Shown here one piece after another: positions 55,190 to 62,498 of a stretch of DNA of 64,000 nucleotides; position 1 is the first letter of the stretch; every line of letters begins with the position of its first letter. The notes beneath the pieces are model-generated. The model had not been told where the DNA came from and made no database searches. It saw only the letters and a list, made by a program, of their open reading frames with translations. Source of the DNA: Elusimicrobiota bacterium (lineage in GTDB: Bacteria > Elusimicrobiota > Elusimicrobia > Elusimicrobiales > UBA9959); assembly GCA_019135865.1 (NCBI GenBank), contig JAGVVD010000031.1, positions 1 through 64,000 on the forward strand. The letters run 5' to 3'. Position numbers and translations under genes: made by a program.

Positions 55190-57298
55190 ATGAACGCAAA
55201 TTTAAACAGGTTCCCCGACGACAACATCTCCCGTAAGCTAGCAAACGCGCTTGCCTACGCGGAAGAGGGCTGGGCAATACTACCTCTTCTTCCTGGAGAG
55301 AAGCGCCCACTGAACGGCAATGGCTTTAGAGGCGCGACAAAAGACCCGGCAGAAATCCGCGCTTGGTGGACCGAGCGCCCTGATGCCAATATCGGAATAG
55401 CGACCGGAGAGGTCTCCGGGATAGTCGTGATCGATGTGGACGTCAAAGGCGGGACAAACGGGAACGAGTCCCTCAAACAGCTAACGGGTTTACCTCCGAC
55501 GTTAACCGCACGCACCCAGAGCGGAGGCCTTCACTTATATTACCTCTATCCTTCCGGCGGTCTACGTTGCCGGGTCGCAGTCCTTCCAGGCATAGATGTT
55601 CGTGCTGATGGCGGCTACGTAGTCGCTCCAGGCTCTATCATCGGTGGCGTCCTTTACGAGTGGATCGACCCCGAAGTCAATATAGCGGCTCTTCCCGAAC
55701 ATATTTTGGCCATCCTGCGGGGCTCGACATCTCCCACGCCCCGGCAAGTCTCCGCCTCCCCCGCTGGATTAATCACACCAGGCGAACGGAACAGCTCTCT
55801 CACGCGGCTTGCCGGGTCCCTCCGCCGCAGCGGGGGCGACCAGATAGCGATCGAAGAAGCCTTACTAACAGAGAACGCCACAAAATGCAGCCCCCCGCTG
55901 CCCGAGACGGAGGTTCGCACGATCGCACGAAGTGTGTCCCGGTACGCCCCTGCGACTCGCCAAGCCCTTGCAGAGCGATTCAAGCCCAACGTAATAGCCG
56001 AGCGCCTCCGTGAGACACGGGACTACATCACTGCGCCCATCGACGAAGCTGGCATGGGCGTACGTCTGATGACATACAGGAACGGGGTCTTCCACCCAGA
56101 TGGAGAAAGCGAAGCTCGGCGCATTATTCATGAGATGCTAGGAGAAGACTCAAAGCCGGAGCGACTATCCTCCACCATCGAAATGCTGAAGGAGAGCACC
56201 AAGACCGACAGCCGCCTCCTAGACCCCCGCGCCGACGAGCTCATCAATGTCGAGAACGGGATGTTAGACTGGCGAACCGGGGAGCTGTTTCCACACTCCC
56301 CCGAGTACCGATCGACAATACAGATCCACGCCGCATACAGACGCGGAGCGGAGTCGAAAATCATTAATCAGTTCCTGCGCGAAGTATTCCCCCCCGATGC
56401 GCAACCGCTGACTGATGAATTCCTCGGCTACCTGTCGATACCGACCACCAAATATCAAAAGGCCTTCATGCTAGTTGGTGAGGGCGCCAATGGGAAAAGC
56501 ACGTTCCTCTCTATGCTCACCGAACTTCTTTGCCCAAGAAACGTTTCAAACGTCGCCCTACAAGACTTGGTCGGGAACAGGTTCGCCGCCGCCGAACTGC
56601 AGTGGAAGCTCGCTAACATCTACGCCGACCTGCCGAGCTCCGGGCTGGAGGAATCCGACGTCTTCAAGGCCGTGGTGGCCGGAGACAGCATCAAGGTCGA
56701 AAGGAAGTTCGGCCACCCGTTCAAATTGCGCCCTACCGCCCGGCTCATATTTAGCGCGAATGATTTACCACGAAGCCGAGACCTGAGTCATGCCTATTTC
56801 CGACGCTGGGTGATTATCCCATTCCCGAACACCTTCGAAGGCTCCGCCGCGAAGAAGGGATTACTTTCAGAGTTATGTACCGATGAGGCCCGCGCGGCGC
56901 TGCTGCAACGTGCAATCACAGGCCTCCGCCGGCTTGAAGAACAGCAAGAGTTCTCGGCCTGTCCAAGCGTACAAGCTGCCTGCCAGGCGTACAGGACCCA
57001 GTGCGACAGCGCCTATGAGTTCCTCACGACCGCCATCGAGAAGGACCAGGATTTCAGCTTGGGCAAATTGAAAACCTACGAGCGGTACACCGAGTGGTGC
57101 TCAAGCGCGGGCATCCACACCCCCGTTAGCCAGCGGGCCTTCAACAAGCGCCTGCAGGAGGTCTTCCGGGTCGCGGAAAAGCGCGACACCCTTGGCAGGC
57201 GCGTCTGGCCGGGCCTGCGCCTGCGTGATGAATTCGCGAGCAGCACGGACGACTCACCGGCTTCACCGGGTTTTTACAACTCTAAGGACGAATTATGA
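55190..57298 (+). CDS. Primase-helicase (Prim-Pol plus P4/D5-type helicase)
   Basis: 702 residues. An N-terminal bifunctional primase/polymerase domain (WAILPLLPGEKRPL, WWTERPDANIGIATG, VVIDVDVKGG with the acidic catalytic residues) joins a D5/P4-like SF3 helicase: Walker A GEGANGKST near 430, then the SANDLPRSRD and FRRWVIIPF segments. Such proteins start replication of satellites and plasmids at an adjacent origin. The nine-motif repeat array directly after its stop is the obvious candidate site. It is the first of a plus-strand set of replication and regulatory genes. Confidence 0.92.
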   Translation: MNANLNRFPDDNISRKLANALAYAEEGWAILPLLPGEKRPLNGNGFRGATKDPAEIRAWWTERPDANIGIATGEVSGIVVIDVDVKGGTNGNESLKQLTGLPPTLTARTQSGGLHLYYLYPSGGLRCRVAVLPGIDVRADGGYVVAPGSIIGGVLYEWIDPEVNIAALPEHILAILRGSTSPTPRQVSASPAGLITPGERNSSLTRLAGSLRRSGGDQIAIEEALLTENATKCSPPLPETEVRTIARSVSRYAPATRQALAERFKPNVIAERLRETRDYITAPIDEAGMGVRLMTYRNGVFHPDGESEARRIIHEMLGEDSKPERLSSTIEMLKESTKTDSRLLDPRADELINVENGMLDWRTGELFPHSPEYRSTIQIHAAYRRGAESKIINQFLREVFPPDAQPLTDEFLGYLSIPTTKYQKAFMLVGEGANGKSTFLSMLTELLCPRNVSNVALQDLVGNRFAAAELQWKLANIYADLPSSGLEESDVFKAVVAGDSIKVERKFGHPFKLRPTARLIFSANDLPRSRDLSHAYFRRWVIIPFPNTFEGSAAKKGLLSELCTDEARAALLQRAITGLRRLEEQQEFSACPSVQAACQAYRTQCDSAYEFLTTAIEKDQDFSLGKLKTYERYTEWCSSAGIHTPVSQRAFNKRLQEVFRVAEKRDTLGRRVWPGLRLRDEFASSTDDSPASPGFYNSKDEL

Positions 57299-57344
57299 CG
57301 ATGAATTTCATGAGAGTGCGTTCTTCCCGGATAAGCCGGTCTGG

Positions 57345-57462
57345 CCGTGGACCGCCCCTTGCCGACCGTGAAGCAGGCCGTGACCCACGCCGTGAAACCA
57401 CCGTGGGCAGCCCGGTCCGCCACCGTGACATAACCGTGAGGCCTACCGTGGCCCTCACCATG
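57345..57462 (+). repeat. Phased CCGTGR repeat array, candidate replication origin (iterons)
   Basis: Core CCGTG at 57345, 57366, 57378, 57390, 57401, 57423, 57434 and 57446, and CCATG at 57458; nearly all are followed by A or G. Steps are 21, 12, 12, 11, 22, 11, 12 and 12 bp, so all sites fall on one face of the helix with two empty slots. The motifs fall in two codon phases, which argues against a coding cause. The position right after the primase-helicase stop fits an origin bound by that protein. Confidence 0.7.
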
Positions 57463-57489
57463 ACCTAAAACAGAACTTGGGAGATTACT

Positions 57490-57858
57490 ATGCAAGAACA
57501 AGAAGAGTACATGCTCGTCGAAGACGGAGCCCGGCTTCTCGGAATTCCGGTCGGCCTGCTGCGGGACGCAGGTCGCAAAGGACGGATATCCTTCCACAAG
57601 AGCAACCGCATCGTCGAACGCGGGCAACTATACACATCGCCGATACTGTCAATAACACAGCTGGCAAAGGCATTACGGGTCCCCCGGAAAGCCCTCACCA
57701 AGGCCGCCAAGGCAGGGGAATTCGACACCTACCCGGCCCGCATGACGAGCGTGAAGAGCAAGCCGGACGGCCCCCGGTACGCCCCTTACCTGGCCGCCCT
57801 CCTATGGGCAATGACCCGGGCGCTGCCGGAAGCCGGAGGTGGCGACCATGCCCAGTAA
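57490..57858 (+). CDS. Small putative DNA-binding protein of the element
   Basis: 122 residues. Two segments look like winged-helix or excisionase-type helix-turn-helix units (MLVEDGARLLGIPVGLLRDAGRKGRI and ITQLAKALRVPRKALTKAAKAGEF). No family recognised with confidence. GGGAG lies upstream of the ATG. It overlaps the next gene by 11 bp and belongs to the run of small genes after the origin candidate. Confidence 0.65.
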   Translation: MQEQEEYMLVEDGARLLGIPVGLLRDAGRKGRISFHKSNRIVERGQLYTSPILSITQLAKALRVPRKALTKAAKAGEFDTYPARMTSVKSKPDGPRYAPYLAALLWAMTRALPEAGGGDHAQ

Positions 57859-57997
57859 AATCGTGTTGGTTCAATTACGGGTGCCGGAAAAGGCGTACAG
57901 GCGCATCGCGCGGCAGGCCGCCGCGTTGAACATGTCGCTCAACCAGTACCTCGTAAAGTCTACCCGGAAGTCGACCGGAAAGGAGGAAAAGCCATGA
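57848..57997 (+). CDS. 49-residue ribbon-helix-helix protein
   Basis: LVQLRVPEKAYRRIARQAAALNMSLNQYLV fits the ribbon-helix-helix fold of Arc/CopG/HicB-type regulators: a short beta strand, a helix and the SLNQYL second helix. Overlaps both neighbours, including ATGA with the next gene. Probably an autoregulator or plasmid-copy-type repressor of the element. Confidence 0.75.
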   Translation: MPSKIVLVQLRVPEKAYRRIARQAAALNMSLNQYLVKSTRKSTGKEEKP

Positions 57998-58125
57998 ACT
58001 ATAGCTATGAAGACCTGCTCGAAGCGCTCGAAGGCGTCGTGAAGGAACTGGGGCTGAGCCCGCGTAACCAGATCCAGACCCTGATCGACCGGCTCGAGGA
58101 AGAGCTGGAAGACGAGGACGAGTAA
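57994..58125 (+). CDS. 43-residue acidic small protein
   Basis: MNYSYEDLLEALEGVVKELG opens a helical, strongly acidic chain that ends EELEDEDE. A good AGGAGG site precedes the ATG, which overlaps the RHH gene stop. No family recognised. The pairing with a basic RHH protein suggests a partner or a DNA mimic, but that is inference. Confidence 0.65.
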   Translation: MNYSYEDLLEALEGVVKELGLSPRNQIQTLIDRLEEELEDEDE

Positions 58126-58138
58126 CCCTCGCCCGAAC

Positions 58139-58168
58139 GGGCCGAGGGGGAAGCGCCCCCCTCGGCCC
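58139..58168 (+). terminator. Strong hairpin after the small-gene run
   Basis: Perfect 12-bp stem GGGCCGAGGGGG/CCCCCTCGGCCC (58139-58150, 58157-58168), loop AAGCGC, followed by CCATTT. The T-run is weak, so it may act as partial terminator or RNA-stabilising stem ahead of the zinc-ribbon gene. Confidence 0.55.
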
Positions 58169-58188
58169 CCATTTACAGGAGATACGAT

Positions 58189-58359
58189 ATGCACACTCAT
58201 AAGAAAGTAGAGCGGGCCTGCGAGGTCTGCGGCGCAGCCTTCAAAGCCAGGGCGGCGGACCAGCGGGCCAATCGTGGCCGCACATGCTCCCCCCGCTGCG
58301 CAGGCAGGCTGGGAGGTCAGGCCAGGGCACGGCGCTACCCGCGCGCCCATCAGCGTTAA
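58189..58359 (+). CDS. 56-residue zinc-ribbon protein
   Basis: CEVCGAAFKARAADQ and TCSPRCAGRLGG give a CxxC...CxxxC zinc site in a basic chain. ACAGGAGA precedes the ATG. Such proteins are frequent in phage and satellite regulatory regions; precise role unknown. Confidence 0.7.
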   Translation: MHTHKKVERACEVCGAAFKARAADQRANRGRTCSPRCAGRLGGQARARRYPRAHQR

Positions 58360-58374
58360 CAGGAGAGAACCATT

Positions 58375-58593
58375 ATGGAAAGGAAATTATTAAACGTGAG
58401 GCAGTTGTCGGAATATATTTCGATGCCGGTGGCGACGATATACACCTACGTTCACACCGGCAAGATACCAAACTACTGCATCCGCCGCATAGGGCGGGCG
58501 CTAAAGTTCGATGTGGCCGAGGTCGACAGGTGGATTACTGAGGCTTCTGGGTCTCGAGCCAGCGCTCAAGGGCATAAACGATCTGCTCATTAA
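58375..58593 (+). CDS. AlpA/excisionase-type helix-turn-helix protein
   Basis: 72 residues. LLNVRQLSEYISMPVATIYTYVHTGKIPNY...FDVAEVDRWI is the HTH_17/excisionase domain, used by P4 AlpA and Xis proteins to control or assist integrase. AGGAGA precedes the ATG. The last 20 codons overlap a convergent RHH gene and look non-conserved. It lies 200 bp before the integrase, as expected of a recombination directionality factor. Confidence 0.85.
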   Translation: MERKLLNVRQLSEYISMPVATIYTYVHTGKIPNYCIRRIGRALKFDVAEVDRWITEASGSRASAQGHKRSAH

Positions 58594-58696
58594 GGGACCG
58601 GCGCTCCTTTTCCGCAATGGCCTTGAGCCTGTCCCTAACTTCAGAGGGGTAGCGCAGGTTAACGGATACAAGAGCGGCCTTTTTCCCTTTAGTCAT
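58535..58696 (-). CDS. 53-residue Arc-type ribbon-helix-helix protein
   Basis: Minus-strand frame: AALVSVNLRYPSEVRDRLKA then SLNEQIVYALERWL, a clear RHH pattern with the RSLNEQIV helix typical of Arc-like proteins. It overlaps the tail of the excisionase-like gene in antisense. A perfect TATAAT lies 6 bases before its ATG. It probably represses itself and/or the integrase promoter just to its right. Confidence 0.78.
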   Translation of the reverse strand: MTKGKKAALVSVNLRYPSEVRDRLKAIAEKERRSLNEQIVYALERWLETQKPQ

Positions 58697-58702
58697 AGTT
58701 AA

Positions 58703-58708
58703 ATTATA
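58703..58708 (-). promoter_or_regulatory. TATAAT -10 box of the Arc-like gene, leaderless
   Basis: TATAAT on the minus strand is followed by TTAACT and then ATG at 58696, so transcription would begin at the start codon. No ribosome-binding site could fit. Confidence 0.6.
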
Positions 58709-58759
58709 TCAAACGGCATCAAAATGGAGCCATTCCAGTATTAAACCATCACCATGTTG

Positions 58760-58803
58760 TGGTATAATATTGGTACTATTTTGGCACTATTATGGTATGG
58801 CTA
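58760..58803 (+). repeat. Four 11-bp tandem repeats at the integrase promoter
   Basis: TGGTATAATAT (58760), TGGTACTATTT (58771), TGGCACTATTA (58782) and TGGTATGGCTA (58793), exactly 11 bp apart. The first contains a TATAAT -10 box; the last runs over the integrase ATG. Cooperative binding here by one of the small RHH/HTH proteins or by integrase would shut the promoter. ACCAT motifs in the opposite direction lie just upstream. Confidence 0.65.
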
Positions 58804-59945
58804 TATTTAAGCGGCAAAATGTCTGGTGGATAGACTATTACGTTTGCGGAAAGCGCAAGCGCGAGAAGATCGGTCCCAGTCATAAGCTCGCGGAAGAGGT
58901 CCTCCACAAAAGGAAGGTCGAGATAGCCGAAGGCAAGTTCTTCCCCAACAGGCACAAGTCGGCCTCGAAATTCAACGTCGTGGCGGACCTTTATTGGGAG
59001 AACCACGCCAAGCACAAGCCCAGCATCAAGGCCGCCTATTACACCCTCAAGCCATTAAAGGCTTTCTTTAACGACAAGCCGCTGGACCAAATCACGACTT
59101 TGGACGTCGTTAAATATCTCAACGGCGTCCGGGAGCGCGCCTCCGCCGCCACAGCAAACCGCCATCACAACGTCCTCCGCGCGATATTCAACAGGGCCAT
59201 CGACTGGGAACTCTTCAGCGGCCAGAACCCCGCTTCTAAGGTAAAGCAGTTCAGGGTCGAGAACTCCCGCACCCGGTTCCTTGAGAATCAGGATATAACC
59301 CGCTTGCTCGCGGTCTGCGATCATGAAATACGCCCTATTGTGATAGTCGCGTTGCTCACAGGTATGCGGCACGGGGAGATACTCAACCTCCGGTGGGAGC
59401 ACATAGACCTCGCCAACGGGGTCGTCCATGTTCTAAAGACAAAGTCGGGCGAGCCGCGAGAAATTCCTATTATGCCACGACTAAGGGCCCTCCTGGAGTC
59501 GATACGAAGAGGAGACGGCGGGAGAATATTCGCGATATCAAGCCGCGCCCTCAACCGTCATTTCAGCAAGGCGCTACACCTCGCCGGAATCCAGGATTTT
59601 AGATTCCACGACCTGCGCCACACCTTCGCTTCGCACTTTGTAATGCGGACCAACGACCTCCCCGCCACGCAGAAACTCCTCGGGCACAAGTCCCCCCGCA
59701 TGACGCAGCGCTATGCACATTTATCAAAGGGGCACTTACAAGTGGAAATGCAGGTGTTCGAGTCAGGCTGGGCGAATATCTTAAAAGCACCTATTTTTGA
59801 CCCTCAAATAGCGCCAGCCAGCCAACCGGGCGGCATAACCCGGGGAAACCCAGAAAGAGGAGAAGTTCATGCAAATAATACGGGAGACGGCATACAATCT
59901 GCCGAGGGTGCGGAGCCTCAAGGCCCGAAACATCTTCGGCTTTAA
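58797..59945 (+). CDS. Tyrosine recombinase (integrase)
   Basis: 382 residues from ATG 58797. N-terminal Arm-binding-type strand region (MAIFKRQNVWWIDYYVCGKRKREKIGP), SAM-like core-binding domain (about 70-165), and catalytic domain with Arg in LLTGMRHGEILNLRW, FHDLRHTFASH (HxxR), the LLGHKSPRMTQRYAHL segment with His and nucleophile Tyr. It catalyses site-specific integration into and excision from tRNA-Gly. An upstream TTG (58770) is in frame but lies inside the promoter repeats. The end overlaps the mini-ATPase gene. Confidence 0.95.
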   Translation: MAIFKRQNVWWIDYYVCGKRKREKIGPSHKLAEEVLHKRKVEIAEGKFFPNRHKSASKFNVVADLYWENHAKHKPSIKAAYYTLKPLKAFFNDKPLDQITTLDVVKYLNGVRERASAATANRHHNVLRAIFNRAIDWELFSGQNPASKVKQFRVENSRTRFLENQDITRLLAVCDHEIRPIVIVALLTGMRHGEILNLRWEHIDLANGVVHVLKTKSGEPREIPIMPRLRALLESIRRGDGGRIFAISSRALNRHFSKALHLAGIQDFRFHDLRHTFASHFVMRTNDLPATQKLLGHKSPRMTQRYAHLSKGHLQVEMQVFESGWANILKAPIFDPQIAPASQPGGITRGNPERGEVHANNTGDGIQSAEGAEPQGPKHLRL

Positions 59946-60414
59946 AAAACTCAACCTATCGTTCTCGCCCGGGGTTAATCTGATTCTGGGCGGCAAGGGA
60001 GAGGGCAAGTCCAACTTGATAGCCCTACTTTCCGGGCCTATGAGGCTCGGCTTTATGCTGGCCGGAGAACCGATAGTTTATCGCGGGGCCACACGAGCCT
60101 CCCTTTTCGTCGAATATGAGATTTTTAAGTTCAGATATCGCAAGGACGGAATTCCTGGGGGCCATGGGCCGCTCGCCATGAGCTGCTTCAATGACATGAA
60201 GAAGTTTTTGCGGCATCTACCCAAGGACGACTGCTTCGTGACGGAACTCGACTGGCTGGTGGCTTTTAATCGCCAACCCGTGCCCTATAAAGCAGTGTGG
60301 GAGGCCTTTCTAAACGCCCGGTGCCAGATAATCGCCACCGCTTTCGACACATGCGAGGTCCCCTTACCGGAATCCGGCACAACAATACACCGACTGCCCT
60401 TAAGGCGGATGTAA
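59869..60414 (+). CDS. Miniature P-loop ATPase (RecF/SMC-like N-terminus)
   Basis: 181 residues. VRSLKARNIFGFKKLNLSFSPGVNLILGGKGEGKSNL is the N-terminal strand and Walker A of RecF/OLD/AAA_23 ATPases. The large middle part and ABC signature are missing; VTELDWLVAF and ARCQIIATAFD may be remnants of Walker B and the H-loop strand. Either a compact ATPase family or an internally deleted gene. AGGAG lies upstream of the ATG; it overlaps the integrase by 77 bp. Confidence 0.65.
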   Translation: MQIIRETAYNLPRVRSLKARNIFGFKKLNLSFSPGVNLILGGKGEGKSNLIALLSGPMRLGFMLAGEPIVYRGATRASLFVEYEIFKFRYRKDGIPGGHGPLAMSCFNDMKKFLRHLPKDDCFVTELDWLVAFNRQPVPYKAVWEAFLNARCQIIATAFDTCEVPLPESGTTIHRLPLRRM

Positions 60415-60450
60415 GATTTCGGGAGGCGAGAAGAGGACGGCAGGGGACAA

Positions 60451-60825
60451 CTATCGTTTCAGTATTTTATAGACCGCGCCAAGGGTTTCAGGGTCCCTTA
60501 GGGCCTTTAATATCGAGCGGACTTTCTCTTTCTGCTCTTTCGTTTTGCCGGCCAGAGCGGCCCGCAGTTGGCCGTCTAATTTTAAATCAGTGTTAGTGGC
60601 TTTACTATGCTCGACTTCCGAGAACAACTCGCCCGCCGAAACATTCAGACTCCGGGATATCTTCAATATCGTCCCGAGGCTAGGGGACTTCTTCCCGTTC
60701 TCGATATAGTTCAAAAATCCGCCGTCTATGCCCGCCATTTCCGCGAGCTGACTGATAGTCAGCCCCGCCCGCTTGCGAAGGGCTCTGATTTTTGCGCCGA
60801 CAGCCGAGATAGAGGCGTTTTCCAT
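60451..60825 (-). CDS. XRE-family (Cro/CI-type) repressor
   Basis: 124 residues. N-terminal HTH_3 domain: IRALRKRAGLTISQLAEMAGIDGGFLNYIENGKKSPSLGTILKISRSL. A C-terminal charged helical tail (KTKEQKEKVRSILKALRDPE) may dimerise. AAGGA ribosome-binding site before the ATG. Its promoter (TTGGGC, 16 bp, TATAAT at 60840-60845) contains a dyad over the start site, so it probably represses itself as well as the divergent barrel/TPR gene. Confidence 0.88.
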   Translation of the reverse strand: MENASISAVGAKIRALRKRAGLTISQLAEMAGIDGGFLNYIENGKKSPSLGTILKISRSLNVSAGELFSEVEHSKATNTDLKLDGQLRAALAGKTKEQKEKVRSILKALRDPETLGAVYKILKR

Positions 60826-60827
60826 TT

Positions 60828-60907
60828 TGTCCTTAAGACATTATATGGATAATACGCCATAGCCCAAATATCCGTAAGGACATGCGATATTAGTTGTCTT
60901 ATAGACA
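60828..60907. promoter_or_regulatory. Divergent promoters with TGTC-N5-GACA operators
   Basis: O1 TGTCCTTAAGACA (60828-60840) abuts the leftward -10 (60840-60845). O3 TGTCTTATAGACA (60895-60907) covers the -35 TTGTCT of a rightward promoter whose -10 is TAAAAT at 60916-60921. A degenerate O2 (60870-60882, matching ...TAAGGACA) lies beside the leftward -35. The layout is that of a phage-like repressor controlling both directions. Confidence 0.7.
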
Positions 60908-61040
60908 TTTTTTTGTAAAATAAACCAAAATCCTCGAGTATCGACACTCCATAGTAAGACACCCGGACTTGATAAGCGGCCCTTGGAAGAGACCGTAGAC
61001 GGGAGTTGTTTTTGCTTGCATAAAGGGCAGGAGGCATTCT

Positions 61041-62294
61041 ATGAAACCGCAGATTAAGATATTTTTAGCCGCTGTATTTCTCGCCCTTACCCCCACAACC
61101 GGCGCGGCGGAAGGAACATTGAAGTGGATTACCGAGTTGGATGTCTTTCTTCCGGCTCAGGCAGCCGACGGGGAGGAGTCTGATCTAAAGGAATTATCGC
61201 GCGATTATATCGCCGATGGCGGGGATTCCACTACCTCCACCATTGAAACAAAGGCAGCAATAGGCGGCAGACTTGGGATCCTATATCCGCACCCGCGAAT
61301 AGGCGACATCGGGCTGAGCGTAGGGTATATCAGCGGACCTAATTCCGATATACGATTTAGAGGATTCACCTCTGGTTTCTTCGCCGACACCCTTAACTAC
61401 ACCCGTAATTTGAGCTTTATCCGTGCGATGGTAGAATACCGGAAGGAGTCCCCAGCTTCGGACGGTTGGACTTTTTATCCCGCCTTTGGAGTAGGCAAAG
61501 CGTTCGGGGTCAGCAAGTGGGAGATTACCCAAGCGACCAACTATTATTCTGCGCTAAAGGGGCGAACTTTAAAAGAAAAGTGGGATGGCTTCACCTGGGA
61601 AGCCTCTCTGGGCTTTGCCCGAAAAATGGCGGGCTCCGATCTTACTTTCGCGATAAGATATGCGGCCTTCCCTGAACGAAAAGCTGCCTCGGGGAAAGAT
61701 ATCACCGAAATCAAATGGAACACCTTCGGCTGCTCCGTAGGTCTGAGCTTTGGAGGCAATGATCCGTACACTGAAACTTCTTCTTATCGTCCTCCGAGCA
61801 GGACCAGCGAGTATCGGCCCATGAAAGAGAGCTCTTTAGCCACCCCTGAACCGGCGCAAGCTGAAGAAATAATCGAAGAAGTAGAAGAAGAACTGCCGCC
61901 CGTGGATTATGACGCCGTCCTCCACTCCGCTGAAGGATATCGAAAACAGGGAGATTATCAGAAAGCGCTTGAGGAATACGGAAATGCTTTAAAAGCCCTC
62001 CCGGTTAATGACAAACGAGTAATTTATGTGCTTGAACGTCGTGGCCTTATGAACACGAAATTGGGAAACCTTTCAGGAGCCAAGGGTTCCTATGCGGGAT
62101 CCATAACTGCGGCAAAAAAGCTCAACATCGCAGATACGACCGTTATTAACGCCTATCTCGGCTTGGCCTACGCGCAGGAAAAGACCGGAGGAACACAGGC
62201 GGCCATCCGGAACTATCGGAAGGCTCTTCAGCTGACCAACGACCCAGGAACTAAAGCCCAAATCCAAAAGGCCCTTCAGCGGCTGGAGCGCTAA
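61041..62294 (+). CDS. Secreted beta-barrel-like protein with C-terminal TPR domain
   Basis: 417 residues. Signal peptide (ends TTGAA). Residues about 27-240 alternate in outer-membrane barrel fashion (IGGRLGILYPHP, DIGLSVGYISG, WTFYPAFGVGKAFG, FTWEASLGFARKM, FGCSVGLSFGG). An acidic linker (EEIIEEVEEELPP) leads to a TPR region (YRKQGDYQKALEEYGNAL, AYLGLAYAQEKTGGTQAAIRNYRKAL). GGAGG precedes the ATG. The cargo role is unknown; control by an element repressor is implied by the operators upstream. Confidence 0.75.
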   Translation: MKPQIKIFLAAVFLALTPTTGAAEGTLKWITELDVFLPAQAADGEESDLKELSRDYIADGGDSTTSTIETKAAIGGRLGILYPHPRIGDIGLSVGYISGPNSDIRFRGFTSGFFADTLNYTRNLSFIRAMVEYRKESPASDGWTFYPAFGVGKAFGVSKWEITQATNYYSALKGRTLKEKWDGFTWEASLGFARKMAGSDLTFAIRYAAFPERKAASGKDITEIKWNTFGCSVGLSFGGNDPYTETSSYRPPSRTSEYRPMKESSLATPEPAQAEEIIEEVEEELPPVDYDAVLHSAEGYRKQGDYQKALEEYGNALKALPVNDKRVIYVLERRGLMNTKLGNLSGAKGSYAGSITAAKKLNIADTTVINAYLGLAYAQEKTGGTQAAIRNYRKALQLTNDPGTKAQIQKALQRLER

Positions 62295-62395
62295 AAAACA
62301 CCCCAAGGATGGGCGCGCGGCTACATAACCCATGCCACCTACCCAGGAGGCGGCACATGGATGCCGGCTCCTCATTTATACCGCCTGTCCCTAGA

Positions 62396-62415
62396 TGGAC
62401 ACCTGCATGGACACC
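62396..62415 (+). promoter_or_regulatory. Candidate integrase arm-type sites, right end
   Basis: Two TGGACACC copies in direct orientation at 62396 and 62408, 12 bp apart and about 85 bp inside attR. They match the motif set inside attL. Confidence 0.6.
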
Positions 62416-62452
62416 AAAGGCCTAGAATAGCCCCCTAACCCATAAAACAAAA

Positions 62453-62477
62453 ACGGTGGATTTCTTCAATCCACCGT
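62453..62477 (-). terminator. Element-encoded terminator downstream of tRNA-Gly
   Basis: 10-bp stem ACGGTGGATT/AATCCACCGT, loop TCTTC, followed on the minus strand by TTTTTGTTTT. It lies just past the restored tRNA 3' end and replaces the original terminator displaced to the left end. Confidence 0.85.
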
Positions 62478-62498
62478 CGGGAAACTGCGGTTAAATTT

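Noticed and set aside
57301-57468. 55-codon open frame through the CCGTG array
   Set aside because: Arg/Thr-rich with no fold pattern; repeats occur in two codon phases, so the signal is in the DNA. A weak AAGGAC site means it cannot be fully excluded.
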